64,000 nucleotides of DNA, taken from the NCBI RefSeq assembly GCF_019132845.1, contig NZ_JAHSPR010000005.1, forward strand, positions 1 through 64,000, in the 5' to 3' direction. The position numbers were made by a program, and so were the translations under genes. The DNA is from Advenella alkanexedens (lineage in GTDB: Bacteria; Pseudomonadota; Gammaproteobacteria; Burkholderiales; Burkholderiaceae_B). Positions 51,857 through 61,565 of this stretch are shown here, one piece after another. Position 1 is the stretch's first letter, and the number at the start of each line of letters is the position of its first letter. The notes under the pieces were generated by a model that was not told where the DNA came from, did no database searches, and worked only from the letters and a program-made list of their open reading frames with translations.

Positions 51857-52579
51857 TTACATTTTTTCTATCCGGTCTGCCCGCTTGGCAGAATCGGGGT
51901 GGCTGGAGAAGAAGCCACCACCACCGCTTCCCAGTTTGCGCAAGGCTGATACAGCATGTGATTTATCGTAATTGTTTTCCTGCAGGATTTTCAGGCCATA
52001 GCTGTCAGATTCCAGTTCGTGTGATTGCGAATACTGGGCATTTACCAGGTTATGGGCCAGCGTGCCAATCTCATTGGCTGACAAAGAAGCAATAATAGTG
52101 TTGCCACTGGCGGCACCAGCTTTGCGAGCGGCTAATGTAAGCAGGTCGGTACGTGCCTGTGATTTTGAGTGACCATTCATAACATGGCCAATTTCATGAC
52201 CAATCACAAACAGCAGTTCAGGGTCTGTCATTTTATCCATCAGGCCCGAATAAACGCGAATGCTGCCATTAGGCAAGGCAAAAGCATTTACTTCCGGGTT
52301 AAGGTAGACTTTGTAGTCCAGTGCCTTGCCATTGTAACTGCGCAGGTTGCGGGTGATGTTGTCCAGTCGTTTGGTATAACTGTTATTGGCATCGGCAACG
52401 GTATTTTGTTGATCAAGTTGCTGTTGTGACTGTACGCCCAGCGCCTGGATGTCGGCATCGTTAATGGTGGCGGCCTGGAACAGTGAAGAGGCCGCGTCAA
52501 CCATGCCTGCGGTATTCATGCCTTCACAGGCACTAAGTGATCCAATCAGAAGGCTGGAAATGACAAGTTTTTTAATCAT
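51857..52579 (-). CDS. M48 metalloprotease lipoprotein (LoiP/YcaL-like)
   Basis: The 240-residue protein has a lipoprotein signal (VISSLLIGSLSAC-EGM) and the zinc motif HEIGHVMNGH (about 126-135), with the third ligand in SHELESDSYG (about 186). It is probably an outer-membrane-anchored protease involved in envelope quality control. ATG 52579 is used because the 39 residues upstream would mask the signal. It is last in a minus-strand run thrB-BPSS1780-M48. Confidence 0.88.
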   Translation of the reverse strand: MIKKLVISSLLIGSLSACEGMNTAGMVDAASSLFQAATINDADIQALGVQSQQQLDQQNTVADANNSYTKRLDNITRNLRSYNGKALDYKVYLNPEVNAFALPNGSIRVYSGLMDKMTDPELLFVIGHEIGHVMNGHSKSQARTDLLTLAARKAGAASGNTIIASLSANEIGTLAHNLVNAQYSQSHELESDSYGLKILQENNYDKSHAVSALRKLGSGGGGFFSSHPDSAKRADRIEKM

Positions 52580-52613
52580 GATGGCTCTTGGAAAAAAACA
52601 GGATGGATGTGAT

Positions 52614-53429
52614 TCAGGGTTGTATGGCGCGAACGTCGGGTTTGCCAAATATGGCAATATAACTGGAATAAAAACCGCAATACATGCTGACGGCAATAAT
52701 CATGACCAGGATTTGGATAACAAAGGCAACCAGCATGAGCGGGAGTCCTATAGCCACCAGCAGGTCGGTGAGCAGATACTGGCTGACATAAAATAATATA
52801 CCCCAAACGGAAAAATAAACGATAAAGGCAAGTTTATTGCGCCAGGAAGCAACCAGGGAATAGAACAGGGCCTTTTTAACACTCATGTTTTCCCATCCGA
52901 TTAATTGGGGGACATTCCAAAAAGTAATGGCGGTTAAAAATGTTAGGGCAGCCCATAACACATACTGAAAAATGCTAATGGAAAAACTGGGAATGTCGTT
53001 CAGGGTAAGCTTGGACTCGGGGTCGGAAAGCAAACGGGAAATTTTTTGCATGTCTTCATGGCTGAGGGCATTCAGGGTGGGGTAAAAGGCAATGAATGTA
53101 ATCAGTACGAAGATGCTGGCGTATAAAAAACCAATGATGGCCAAACGTTGGATAACCGCGGGTTTCTTGAGCGGCTGGATCCACTCGGCTGGAATGACTT
53201 TATTGTGATGATCGATGGAACGACAGGCGGTTACCATTATCAGGCTGGAAATGGGAATACTGACAATGAAAAGCGGCAAGCCGATCAGTGGCAGAATGAT
53301 CAGAATTTGGCTCAGGAAATTGATAATAAACGTAATGGCCAGCAATGCCGTAGGCTGCTTTTTGAACAAGGCAAAAGCGGCCTGGACCCATTGTAGCCCT
53401 GCGGAAAAGGGAAGTTTAGCAGCTTGCAT
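52614..53429 (-). CDS. BPSS1780-family membrane protein
   Basis: The 271-residue protein has about six membrane helices and the N-terminal pattern FSAGLQWVQAAFALFKKQP, typical of the betaproteobacterial BPSS1780 family. The function is unknown. It lies 6 bp after thrB and just before the M48 lipoprotein gene. Confidence 0.75.
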   Translation of the reverse strand: MQAAKLPFSAGLQWVQAAFALFKKQPTALLAITFIINFLSQILIILPLIGLPLFIVSIPISSLIMVTACRSIDHHNKVIPAEWIQPLKKPAVIQRLAIIGFLYASIFVLITFIAFYPTLNALSHEDMQKISRLLSDPESKLTLNDIPSFSISIFQYVLWAALTFLTAITFWNVPQLIGWENMSVKKALFYSLVASWRNKLAFIVYFSVWGILFYVSQYLLTDLLVAIGLPLMLVAFVIQILVMIIAVSMYCGFYSSYIAIFGKPDVRAIQP

Positions 53430-53435
53430 GATTGC

Positions 53436-54404
53436 TTATGGCAGTTGTGGAATGGCTGAGACAGTACGCAACTTGAGAATGCGCTCGAAATGGGTAGGAT
53501 CGTGTGGTTTCAGGGTTTGGGCCGGACGTGGTATGTAAAAATCATACAGCCGGGATGTCCAGAAGCGCAAGGCGGCAGCCCTGAGGGCGACAGGCCAGAC
53601 TTGCCGTTCTTCCTCAGTAAAAGGACGTATACGGTTGTAGGCTTGCAACCAGGCCTTTACATGTTCCTCGAGAAAAGCTCCTGTGTCGCGTTCTATGCAC
53701 CAGTCATTGACGGCCACGGCCACGTCGAAAATCCATTTATCGCAGCCGGCAAAGTAAAAATCAATAATGCCGCCCATGCTTGGGTTTTCAAATGTGCCAT
53801 CAAACAGGACATTATCACGGAACATATCACAGTGACAGGGGCCTTCCGGCAGGTTTTGCCACAGGGCCGAACCCTGGACCTTTATTTGTTCGTCCAGTGA
53901 GGTTTGGTACAGATGGGTCAATTCCTGGTTCAGGAAAGGCTGGATGCTGGGGTAAGTGGCTTGCCACCAGTCGAGTCCACGTAAATTGGGCTGTCCAATT
54001 GGAAAATCCAGCGCAGCAAGGTGTGCCTGGGCCTGGGTTTGGGCGGCAATAATGCAGTGATTGACACTGGGTGATGCTTCGTAGCCGCCAGCCAGACGGG
54101 TAACGATTGAGGCGGGTTTGTTTTTGAGGGTGCCAATGCGCTTGCCATCTTTGCGGGTTTGCGGCATGGGTACCTTGACGCCCTTGCTGGCCAGGTGGTG
54201 CATTAATTCAATGTAGAAGGGCAGCTGTTCATGGGTTAGTACTTCGAAAATGGTCAGAACATACTCACCCTGCGTACTGCTCAGGAAATAATTGGTGTTT
54301 TCGATGCCGGCTGTAATGCCCCTTAAGGAAACAAGCTCACCCAGATCATATTCAGCAAGAAATGCTTCGGCTTCAGAGGTAGTCAGATTCGTAAAAACAG
54401 CCAT
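53436..54404 (-). CDS. thrB: Homoserine kinase type II (APH fold)
   Basis: The 322-residue protein is of the choline kinase/APH-like homoserine kinase II family: LRGITAGIENTNYFLSS near 28, the catalytic loop GPCHCDMFRDNVLFDG (about 189-204) and the Mg site GGIIDFYFAGCDKW (about 211). It phosphorylates homoserine for threonine synthesis. It is the first gene in its operon, and no threonine-pathway neighbour is in the window. No strong ribosome site is seen. Confidence 0.9.
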   Translation of the reverse strand: MAVFTNLTTSEAEAFLAEYDLGELVSLRGITAGIENTNYFLSSTQGEYVLTIFEVLTHEQLPFYIELMHHLASKGVKVPMPQTRKDGKRIGTLKNKPASIVTRLAGGYEASPSVNHCIIAAQTQAQAHLAALDFPIGQPNLRGLDWWQATYPSIQPFLNQELTHLYQTSLDEQIKVQGSALWQNLPEGPCHCDMFRDNVLFDGTFENPSMGGIIDFYFAGCDKWIFDVAVAVNDWCIERDTGAFLEEHVKAWLQAYNRIRPFTEEERQVWPVALRAAALRFWTSRLYDFYIPRPAQTLKPHDPTHFERILKLRTVSAIPQLP

Positions 54405-54543
54405 ATCAGGTATTGATCACATAAATTAAGTTAACACGGATGCTTCGTATTTTAGTCCAGGTTGAAGAGGGAATGATACATTCGTTTGCTGTATATAAAA
54501 ATAAAGCATGTCAGGGTGTTGATGGGTTATAACAAGGTTTGGA

Positions 54544-54549
54544 TATAAT
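54544..54549 (+). promoter_or_regulatory. Candidate -10 of the clc-dusA operon
   Basis: A consensus TATAAT sits 33 bp before the ClC start. A TTGATG lies 19 bp upstream (54519-54524), a rather long spacer for a -35. Confidence 0.4.
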
Positions 54550-54582
54550 GATTTTTTTAATCCTGGCATTTTTGGATGAACA

Positions 54583-56385
54583 ATGATTTTCAGTGATGGC
54601 CTTGGCGTGCTCAGGGAACAATGCAAACAGGCCCGGTGGCTTTCGGGGCAGCCTGCCTTACTGGTGTGGGCCCTGCTCATGGGCGTGGTCGGTGCACTGG
54701 CGACTATTGTTTTTTATTGGGGTATCCATCAGGTCCAGTTGTTTCTGTCCGGGCAGTCAGGGTCTATTGTTTCGGTTGCGCGCAGCTGGTCTGCACCAGA
54801 ACGCATCCTGTATCCGGCGTTGGGTGGCCTTGTAGCCGGGTTGCTGTTATGGTGGGCAAGCAAACTCAAGGTGGACAGTAATGCCGATTACATGGAGGCG
54901 GTCGCCATTGGTGATGGCCGTTTGTCGTTGAGGCAGGGGGTTTTACGGGTTTTGTCTTCACTAAGCGTGATTGCTACCGGGGGATCGGTTGGGCGCGAGG
55001 GGGCCATGATTCACCTGGCAGCCATGGGTGCCTCTGCCACCGGCCGGCTCTTTTGCTTTGAAGCCATTCCCCTACGCCTCCTGGTGGCTTGTGGTGCGGC
55101 GGCAGGGGTTTCGGCGGCTTATAATGCGCCCATTGCAGGAGCCTTGTTTGTGGCGGAAATTGTCCTGGGTAGCATGTCCATGCGGATTCTGGGGCCTTTG
55201 CTGTTGTCGGCGGCAACGGCAAACATTACCATGCGGCTGTTGGGTTATTACCATGTCATGTACGATTTACCCGAACTGGCGCCGGTTTCCCCGTATTTTC
55301 TGGTGTTTGCCATTTTGTTGGGTCTGTTGTCGGGCTTGCTTGCGCCACAGTTTTTGCGTTTTCTTGATTTTGCCAAACGTCTGTTTAAAAAAACCGGATT
55401 GGGTTTGCCACTGCGGCTGACGCTCGGAGGCCTGGTGCTGGGTTTGTTAATGCAGATAGAGCCACGGGTGGCCGGCAATGGCTACAGTATCATCAACTCT
55501 TTTTTGCATGACTCCTGGGCCTGGTCGGCGGTAGCGGTTATCTTGCTTAGCAAGGTGCTGTCTACGGGTATTACGGTGGGGTCAGGCGCGGTGGGCGGTG
55601 TCATTACCCCTGTGATGTTTGTAGGCGGTGCCCTGGGTTTGCTATGTGTGCAGGTTTTCAGTTTGCTCTTGCCGGTCGTGCCCGCCGATACCGCGATGTT
55701 TGTGTTGCTGGGCATGGGCTCTTTTCTGGCTGCCGCTACCAGTGCGCCTTTAATGGCGATCCTCATGATTTTTGAAATGACGCACAGTTATACTATAATA
55801 CTGCCCCTGATGCTGGCTTGTGTATTTTCATATTTCACCTCCCGATCCATTGCGGGTGCAGTCATGTATGCGGTTACCGAGTCGCGTGACAAAGACTTGC
55901 AGCTGCGTCATAGTCTGCGACGACTCAGGTTGGCCAGTCTGGTTAGCCCGGTCAGCACAGTCATTAAACATCATCAAACGGTGCAAGATGCCTTGGACAT
56001 GTTTATTGAATATGGTGTTCGTTTCATTTATGTGGTTAATGAAATGAACGAATACCAGGGTGTTATTGCGCATAAGGACATCAGCAGCTTTCTGTTGTCG
56101 GGCAATGATCTGAAGGCACCTTTATCCGGAGAGCTGGTTAATCGTTCCTATTTGACCGCGCTGAAACCGGATATGACGCTGGATGAAGTACAGGACTATT
56201 TTGAAGCCTTCAACGGTGAACGCTTGCCAGTCTTGAGTATGGATGAGAGGCCAGTATTGCTGGGTGTGGTTTATAAGTCGGATGTGCTGAAAAAACTGAA
56301 TGAATTGAAAAGATTGCTGGATGCCAGCAGTGACGCTATTTTGGATGTAAGAGCGAGAAAATTGTATGACGATCGTCGAAAATAA
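54583..56385 (+). CDS. ClC-family chloride channel/transporter with CBS pair
   Basis: The 600-residue protein has a ClC membrane domain (about 20-440) and two CBS domains (about 465-585). The anion-site motifs are GGSVGREGAMIHLAA (gating Glu, about 131-145) and GSGAVGGVITPVMFVGGALG (about 331-350). The usual GREGP is GREGA here. It is a ClcB/EriC-like anion channel or Cl/H exchanger. Its end overlaps dusA by 20 bp. Confidence 0.88.
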   Translation: MIFSDGLGVLREQCKQARWLSGQPALLVWALLMGVVGALATIVFYWGIHQVQLFLSGQSGSIVSVARSWSAPERILYPALGGLVAGLLLWWASKLKVDSNADYMEAVAIGDGRLSLRQGVLRVLSSLSVIATGGSVGREGAMIHLAAMGASATGRLFCFEAIPLRLLVACGAAAGVSAAYNAPIAGALFVAEIVLGSMSMRILGPLLLSAATANITMRLLGYYHVMYDLPELAPVSPYFLVFAILLGLLSGLLAPQFLRFLDFAKRLFKKTGLGLPLRLTLGGLVLGLLMQIEPRVAGNGYSIINSFLHDSWAWSAVAVILLSKVLSTGITVGSGAVGGVITPVMFVGGALGLLCVQVFSLLLPVVPADTAMFVLLGMGSFLAAATSAPLMAILMIFEMTHSYTIILPLMLACVFSYFTSRSIAGAVMYAVTESRDKDLQLRHSLRRLRLASLVSPVSTVIKHHQTVQDALDMFIEYGVRFIYVVNEMNEYQGVIAHKDISSFLLSGNDLKAPLSGELVNRSYLTALKPDMTLDEVQDYFEAFNGERLPVLSMDERPVLLGVVYKSDVLKKLNELKRLLDASSDAILDVRARKLYDDRRK

Positions 56386-57406
56386 ACAGCAGGAAAATGG
56401 GGCGCCTGGCGGGCTTTACCACCGTGCCGATGCGCCATGGCGATTGTCGGTTGCACCCATGATTGATGTCACGGACCGTCATTGCCGCTTCTTTCATCGT
56501 CTTTTGGCTCCCAAGGCGCTGCTGTATACCGAAATGATTACCACGGGGGCGCTGATTTATGGGGATATTGCCAGACACTTGCGATTTAATGAGCAAGAGC
56601 ATCCCGTTGCCTTGCAACTGGGCGGTAGCGAGCCACATGAACTGGCGCACTGTGCCCGACTGGGGCAGGAATGGGGCTATGATGAAATCAATCTAAATTG
56701 CGGCTGTCCTTCCGAGCGGGTACAAAAAGGGTCTTTTGGTGCCTGTTTAATGGCCGAGCCCAAACTGGTGGCTGATTGTATGAAGGCCATGCAGGATGCC
56801 GTTGATCTGCCCGTCACCGTCAAGCATCGTCTGGGGCTTGATTACGATGAGTCTTATGCTTTTGTGCGTGATTTTGTTGGAGAAATTTATCATACGGGTT
56901 GCAGGGTTTTTGTAACCCATGCCCGCAATGCCGTGTTAAAAGGTTTATCACCCAAAGATAACCGGGAAATCCCGCCCTTGCGTTATGATGTGGTTGCCAG
57001 GCTCAAGCGGGACTTTCCCGATGCCCTGTTCATTCTGAACGGTGGGCTCAACGATGTACGGCAAATGCAGGCCAGGGCCAATGAGTTTGATGGTGTTATG
57101 ATAGGGCGGGCCGCCTGGCACGAACCTTATCTGTTGCGCGAGGCCAGCCAATTGTTATGGCCTGATGTTGAGGTTCTTTCCAATGAGGCTATTGTTGAAA
57201 GCATGATGGCTTATGTCAGCCAAGAGCTGGAGGACGGGGTGCCCATGCGCTTGCTCGTCAAGCCCATGCTGGGGCTGGTCAATGGTCAGAAAGGATCGCG
57301 CCTGTGGCGTCGCACTTTGTCTGATCATCGCCTGTTGGCCAACAATGATCCTGCTTTGCTTAAGCAGGCTTTTGACCAGTTGGCAAACAGTCAAACTGTG
57401 GCGTGA
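56366..57406 (+). CDS. dusA: tRNA-dihydrouridine synthase A
   Basis: The 346-residue flavoenzyme reduces U20/U20a in tRNA. It has APMIDVTDRHCRFFHRLL (about 30), the catalytic Cys in NCGCPSERVQKGSFGACLM (about 110) and FVTHARNAVLKGLSPKDNRE (about 181), all typical of DusA. Its start lies within the last codons of the clc gene. Confidence 0.93.
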   Translation: MTIVENKQQENGAPGGLYHRADAPWRLSVAPMIDVTDRHCRFFHRLLAPKALLYTEMITTGALIYGDIARHLRFNEQEHPVALQLGGSEPHELAHCARLGQEWGYDEINLNCGCPSERVQKGSFGACLMAEPKLVADCMKAMQDAVDLPVTVKHRLGLDYDESYAFVRDFVGEIYHTGCRVFVTHARNAVLKGLSPKDNREIPPLRYDVVARLKRDFPDALFILNGGLNDVRQMQARANEFDGVMIGRAAWHEPYLLREASQLLWPDVEVLSNEAIVESMMAYVSQELEDGVPMRLLVKPMLGLVNGQKGSRLWRRTLSDHRLLANNDPALLKQAFDQLANSQTVA

Positions 57407-57541
57407 ACCAACAAAAATTGTAATTTTTTATAAAAAAATCTGTTGTCTGGCATGGGGAAAATTGGCTGTTTTATCAATTGATTGTAGAGCACAATAAGGT
57501 TTTCAGGCGGGTTTTTTGCGCTTGATATTGTCACCAAGTTA

Positions 57542-57584
57542 CTATATATTGTGGTTCGGCCTTGAGCCCTTACTAAATGTAGAA
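57542..57584. promoter_or_regulatory. Pair of NrdR boxes upstream of nrdAB
   Basis: CTATATATTGTG (57542-57553) matches the NrdR consensus CwAtATaTwGtg at all positions. A second, weaker box CTAAATGTAGA begins at 57573, exactly 31 bp (three helical turns) later, which is the canonical spacing. The pair lies about 150 bp before nrdA in a 331-bp gap that shows nothing else certain. NrdR would repress the operon when dATP is high. Confidence 0.8.
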
Positions 57585-57737
57585 TTTTTTCCAATAGCTG
57601 TCTTTACTGTTTTTCATCGAATACAATGAAGATGGCTGTTTTATTTTAATAAATCCATTCCAAAGAAACCGTTTACATTCCTGTGGCAGGCAGGTTGATA
57701 AGCGGGAAGTGTTGTTAATATTTTTTCGGGTAAATAC

Positions 57738-60014
57738 ATGAACAAGAACCTCTTAGTCACCAAACGTAGCGGGGAAAAAGAACCCCTGAATCTGGATAAA
57801 ATTCACCGTGTTGTCGCATGGGCTGCTGAAGGCTTGGATCATGTTTCTGTCTCTCAGGTCGAGTTGCGCTCCCATATCCAGTTTTATGATGGCATCCGTA
57901 CCGATGATATTCATGAAACCATCATCAAGGCGGCCGCAGATCTGATTTCTGAAGAATCGCCCGATTACCAGTATTTGGCTGCTCGCTTGGCTATTTTCCA
58001 TTTGCGCAAAATCGCATTTGGTCAGTTTGATCCCCCCAAGCTGTACGATCACGTCAGTAAAATGGTGGATATGGGTAAATATGATGCCCATATTCTGCAG
58101 GATTACACCAAAGAAGAGCTGGACGAAGTCGATTCCTATATTGATCACTGGCGTGATATGTCCTTTTCCTATGCTGCAGTCAAACAGCTGGAAGGCAAAT
58201 ACCTGGTCCAAAACCGGGTCACCCAGGAAATCTATGAGAGTCCCCAGTTCCTGTATATTCTGGTTGCGCTTTGCCTGTTTTCCAAATACCCCAAAGAAAC
58301 CCGCTTGCAGTATGTGAAAGGCTTTTATGACGCTATTTCCACCTTCAAGATTTCCCTGCCAACTCCTATTATGTCGGGTGTTCGCACGCCTACACGCCAG
58401 TTCAGCTCCTGCGTGCTGATTGAATGTGGTGACAGCCTGGATTCCATCAATGCCACCACCAGCGCAATTGTGCGGTACGTATCGCAACGGGCCGGTATTG
58501 GCATTAATGCGGGTCGTATCCGCGCGGTGGGCAGCACCATTCGTGGTGGTGAAGCCAAACATACCGGCTGCATTCCATTCTATAAACACTTCCAGACGGC
58601 CGTTAAGTGCTGCTCGCAGGGCGGTGTGCGCGGTGGTGCGGCAACCTTGTTTTACCCTATTTGGCACCTTGAAGTGGAATCTTTGCTGGTGCTCAAAAAT
58701 AACCGCGGTGTGGAAGAAAACCGGGTACGCCATATGGATTACGGTGTGCAAATCAACCGCCTTATGTACCAGCGCCTGATCAAGGGTGGCGATATCACGC
58801 TGTTTTCTCCCTCTGATGTGCCGGGTCTGTATGATGCTTTCTTCGAAGACCAGAACCGTTTTGAAACTTTGTATCAGCAATACGAAAACGATCCGGACAT
58901 CCGCAAGCGCAAGGTAAAGGCGGTTGACCTTTTTTCTCTGATGATGCAGGAACGGGCAGGGACAGGCCGTATTTATATCCAGAACGTCGACCATTGCAAT
59001 ACGCATAGTCCGTTTGATCCAGCCGTGGCACCGGTTCGCCAAAGTAACCTGTGCCTTGAAATTGCGCTGCCAACCAAGCCACTTAATGACATTAACGATG
59101 AAAACGGCGAGATTGCCCTGTGCACGCTGTCAGCGTTCAATCTGGGGGCGATCGAGTCACTGGATGAGTTGAAGGATTTGTCTGAACTGGTGGTGCGGGC
59201 TCTGGATGCCCTGCTGGATTACCAGGATTACCCGATCAAGGCGGCTGAAATTGCCACCATGAACCGTCGTACCCTGGGTGTGGGCGTGATCAATTATGCC
59301 TATTACCTGGCCAAAAACAATGCCAAATATTCCGATGGCAGTGGCAAGGCACTGACGCATCGTACCTTTGAGGCCATCCAGTATTATTTGCTGCAGGCAT
59401 CGGTTGCGTTGGCCAAAGAATATGGTGCTTGTCCGGCCTTTAATGAAACCACGTATTCAAAAGGCATTTTGCCGATTGATACTTATAAAAAAGATCTGGA
59501 TGCCATTTGCGATGAGCCTTTGCATCTGGATTGGGAAGCCCTGCGCAAGGATATTGTGACCTATGGCTTGCGCAACTCCACCCTGACGGCCCTGATGCCT
59601 TCGGAAACCTCCAGCCAGATTTCCAATGCCACCAATGGTATTGAGCCCCCGCGCGGTCTGGTCAGTGTAAAAGCGTCCAAAGACGGTATCCTGAAACAGG
59701 TGGTGCCCGAATATGAGCGCTTGAAAGACAAGTATGAGCTGTTGTGGGATATGCCCGGCAATGATGGTTATTTGCAATTGGTGGGCATTATGCAGAAATT
59801 TGTCGACCAGTCCATTTCGGCCAATACCAATTATGACCCGTCCCGTTTCCCGAATGGTCGCGTGCCCATGAACCAGCTGTTGAAAGATTTGTTAACCGCT
59901 TATAAGTTCGGCCTTAAAACCTTGTATTACCAAAATACCCGTGATGGTGCCGAAGATGCACAAACCGCCGACCAGGGGGCCGATGATTGTGCCGGTGGCG
60001 CTTGCAAAATTTAA
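57738..60014 (+). CDS. nrdA: Ribonucleotide reductase class Ia, alpha subunit
   Basis: The 758-residue subunit has an N-terminal ATP-cone (about 5-95; KRSGEKEPLNLDKIHRVVAW) and the catalytic barrel with SNLCLEIALPT (active Cys, about 438). It also has the allosteric-site region near 210-260 and a C-terminal redox pair CAGGAC before KI. It reduces ribonucleoside diphosphates. nrdB follows after 28 bp, and NrdR boxes lie upstream. Confidence 0.96.
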   Translation: MNKNLLVTKRSGEKEPLNLDKIHRVVAWAAEGLDHVSVSQVELRSHIQFYDGIRTDDIHETIIKAAADLISEESPDYQYLAARLAIFHLRKIAFGQFDPPKLYDHVSKMVDMGKYDAHILQDYTKEELDEVDSYIDHWRDMSFSYAAVKQLEGKYLVQNRVTQEIYESPQFLYILVALCLFSKYPKETRLQYVKGFYDAISTFKISLPTPIMSGVRTPTRQFSSCVLIECGDSLDSINATTSAIVRYVSQRAGIGINAGRIRAVGSTIRGGEAKHTGCIPFYKHFQTAVKCCSQGGVRGGAATLFYPIWHLEVESLLVLKNNRGVEENRVRHMDYGVQINRLMYQRLIKGGDITLFSPSDVPGLYDAFFEDQNRFETLYQQYENDPDIRKRKVKAVDLFSLMMQERAGTGRIYIQNVDHCNTHSPFDPAVAPVRQSNLCLEIALPTKPLNDINDENGEIALCTLSAFNLGAIESLDELKDLSELVVRALDALLDYQDYPIKAAEIATMNRRTLGVGVINYAYYLAKNNAKYSDGSGKALTHRTFEAIQYYLLQASVALAKEYGACPAFNETTYSKGILPIDTYKKDLDAICDEPLHLDWEALRKDIVTYGLRNSTLTALMPSETSSQISNATNGIEPPRGLVSVKASKDGILKQVVPEYERLKDKYELLWDMPGNDGYLQLVGIMQKFVDQSISANTNYDPSRFPNGRVPMNQLLKDLLTAYKFGLKTLYYQNTRDGAEDAQTADQGADDCAGGACKI

Positions 60015-60042
60015 GCTGTGGTTTTAATAGAGTAAAGAAATT

Positions 60043-61176
60043 ATGTCTTATAGTACTTTTTGTCAGATTGCCAATGATCCGTTAAAAGAGCCCATGTTCT
60101 TTGGTCAACCCGTGAATGTGGCTCGTTATGATCAGCAAAAATACGAGATTTTTGAAAAACTGATTGAAAAGCAATTGTCTTTTTTCTGGCGCCCCGAGGA
60201 AGTGGATGTTTCCCAGGACCGGATTGATTATGCCGCCTTGCCCGATCATGAAAAACATATTTTCATTAGTAACCTGAAGTACCAGACTCTGCTGGATTCC
60301 ATTCAGGGTCGCAGCCCTAACGTGGCTTTGTTACCCCTGGTTTCCATTCCTGAACTGGAAACCTGGATAGAAACCTGGTCTTTTTCAGAAACGATTCATT
60401 CGCGTTCTTATACGCACATTATCCGGAATATTATTAGCAATCCTGCCACGGTATTTGACGATATTGTGGTTAACGAGCATATTCTTGCCCGTGCCCGTGA
60501 CATTTCCGCGTATTACGATGAGCTTATTAAACTGACCGAATATTATGATCTTTTTGGTCAGGGTGTTCACACGCTTAACGGAAAGACTGTGACCGTCAGT
60601 TTGCGTGAACTGAAGAAAAAACTTTACCTGTGCCTGATGGCGGTCAATGCCCTTGAGGCGATTCGTTTTTATGTCAGTTTTGCCTGCTCGTTTGCGTTTG
60701 CCGAGCGTGAACTCATGGAGGGCAATGCCAAAATCATCAAACTGATTGCCCGTGACGAGGCGCTGCATTTAACCGGTACGCAGCATATTCTTAATATTAT
60801 GCGCAGCGGTGAAGATGACCCCGAAATGGCCGAGATCGCCCAAGAGCTCGAGCAGCAATGTTTTGACCTGTTCAAAAAGGCAGCTTTGCAGGAAAAGGAA
60901 TGGGCGGAATATTTGTTCAGGGATGGTTCCATGATTGGCCTGAATAAAGATATTCTGTGTCAGTATGTTGAGTATATTACCAATCTGCGTATGCAGGCAG
61001 TTGGTCTGGCACCTGCTTTTGAAGGTAATAAACAGAATCCGATCCCATGGATCAATGCCTGGCTGTCATCCGATAATGTGCAGGTTGCACCACAAGAAGT
61101 GGAAATCAGTTCTTATCTGATCGGTCAGATTGATGCGGAAATCAATACGGATGCCTTGCAAGATTTTGAGTTATGA
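60043..61176 (+). CDS. nrdB: Ribonucleotide reductase class Ia, beta subunit
   Basis: The 377-residue diiron-tyrosyl subunit has [15 protein letters not shown] (with Asp ligand downstream), [18 protein letters not shown] (Glu, His and the radical Tyr in SRSY), [20 protein letters not shown] (Glu) and [14 protein letters not shown] (Glu, His). It overlaps the ferredoxin gene by 4 bases. Confidence 0.96.
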   Translation: MSYSTFCQIANDPLKEPMFFGQPVNVARYDQQKYEIFEKLIEKQLSFFWRPEEVDVSQDRIDYAALPDHEKHIFISNLKYQTLLDSIQGRSPNVALLPLVSIPELETWIETWSFSETIHSRSYTHIIRNIISNPATVFDDIVVNEHILARARDISAYYDELIKLTEYYDLFGQGVHTLNGKTVTVSLRELKKKLYLCLMAVNALEAIRFYVSFACSFAFAERELMEGNAKIIKLIARDEALHLTGTQHILNIMRSGEDDPEMAEIAQELEQQCFDLFKKAALQEKEWAEYLFRDGSMIGLNKDILCQYVEYITNLRMQAVGLAPAFEGNKQNPIPWINAWLSSDNVQVAPQEVEISSYLIGQIDAEINTDALQDFEL

Positions 61177-61502
61177 CCCTTGTTGCAACACTGGATACCA
61201 GTTTTGATTTGCTTGACGGGGAAACCCTTCTGGAAGGGCTTGAAAGAACCGGTCATGAAGTGGAATACCAATGCCGTGCGGGTTACTGCGGCTCTTGTCG
61301 CACCCGTCTGATTTCGGGTGAAGTCAAATATTTATCCGAGCCGCTGGCTTTTATTTCCCGTAATGAGGTATTGCCATGTTGCTGTGTCCCCGTGAATACC
61401 GTGCACCTGGATGTTGCCCAGACCTATGAGCCCGGGCAACCTGCTTTAAGTGAAGAATTCGAGCCACAAAGCAGCCTTGATTTCACTAAACCTGATTTTT
61501 AA
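61173..61502 (+). CDS. 2Fe-2S ferredoxin, YfaE-like
   Basis: The 109-residue plant-type ferredoxin has Cys ligands in [12 protein letters not shown] (C-x4-C-x2-C) and the fourth in LPCCCVPV. YfaE in Escherichia coli maintains the NrdB diiron centre, and this gene overlaps nrdB by 4 bases, so the same role is likely. The C-terminal tail (about 88-109) is longer than in YfaE. Confidence 0.9.
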   Translation: MTLVATLDTSFDLLDGETLLEGLERTGHEVEYQCRAGYCGSCRTRLISGEVKYLSEPLAFISRNEVLPCCCVPVNTVHLDVAQTYEPGQPALSEEFEPQSSLDFTKPDF

Positions 61503-61522
61503 ATGAAAGCGTGAGTTCAGCG

Positions 61523-61547
61523 TGTTCCCATGCGGATCATGGGAACA
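61523..61547. repeat. Hairpin between ferredoxin and Bug genes
   Basis: TGTTCCCATG and CATGGGAACA form a perfect 10-bp stem with loop CGGAT between convergent genes. There is no T-run. The stem resembles the REP-like hairpins at 3793 and 10258 and may belong to the same group or end transcription in both directions. Confidence 0.5.
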
Positions 61548-61565
61548 AGACTCTTCTGCCGCCAA

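Noticed and set aside
57753-59042. A 429-codon open frame antisense to nrdA
   Set aside because: It lies wholly within a highly conserved gene on the other strand, has low-complexity composition typical of a shadow frame, and matches no family.
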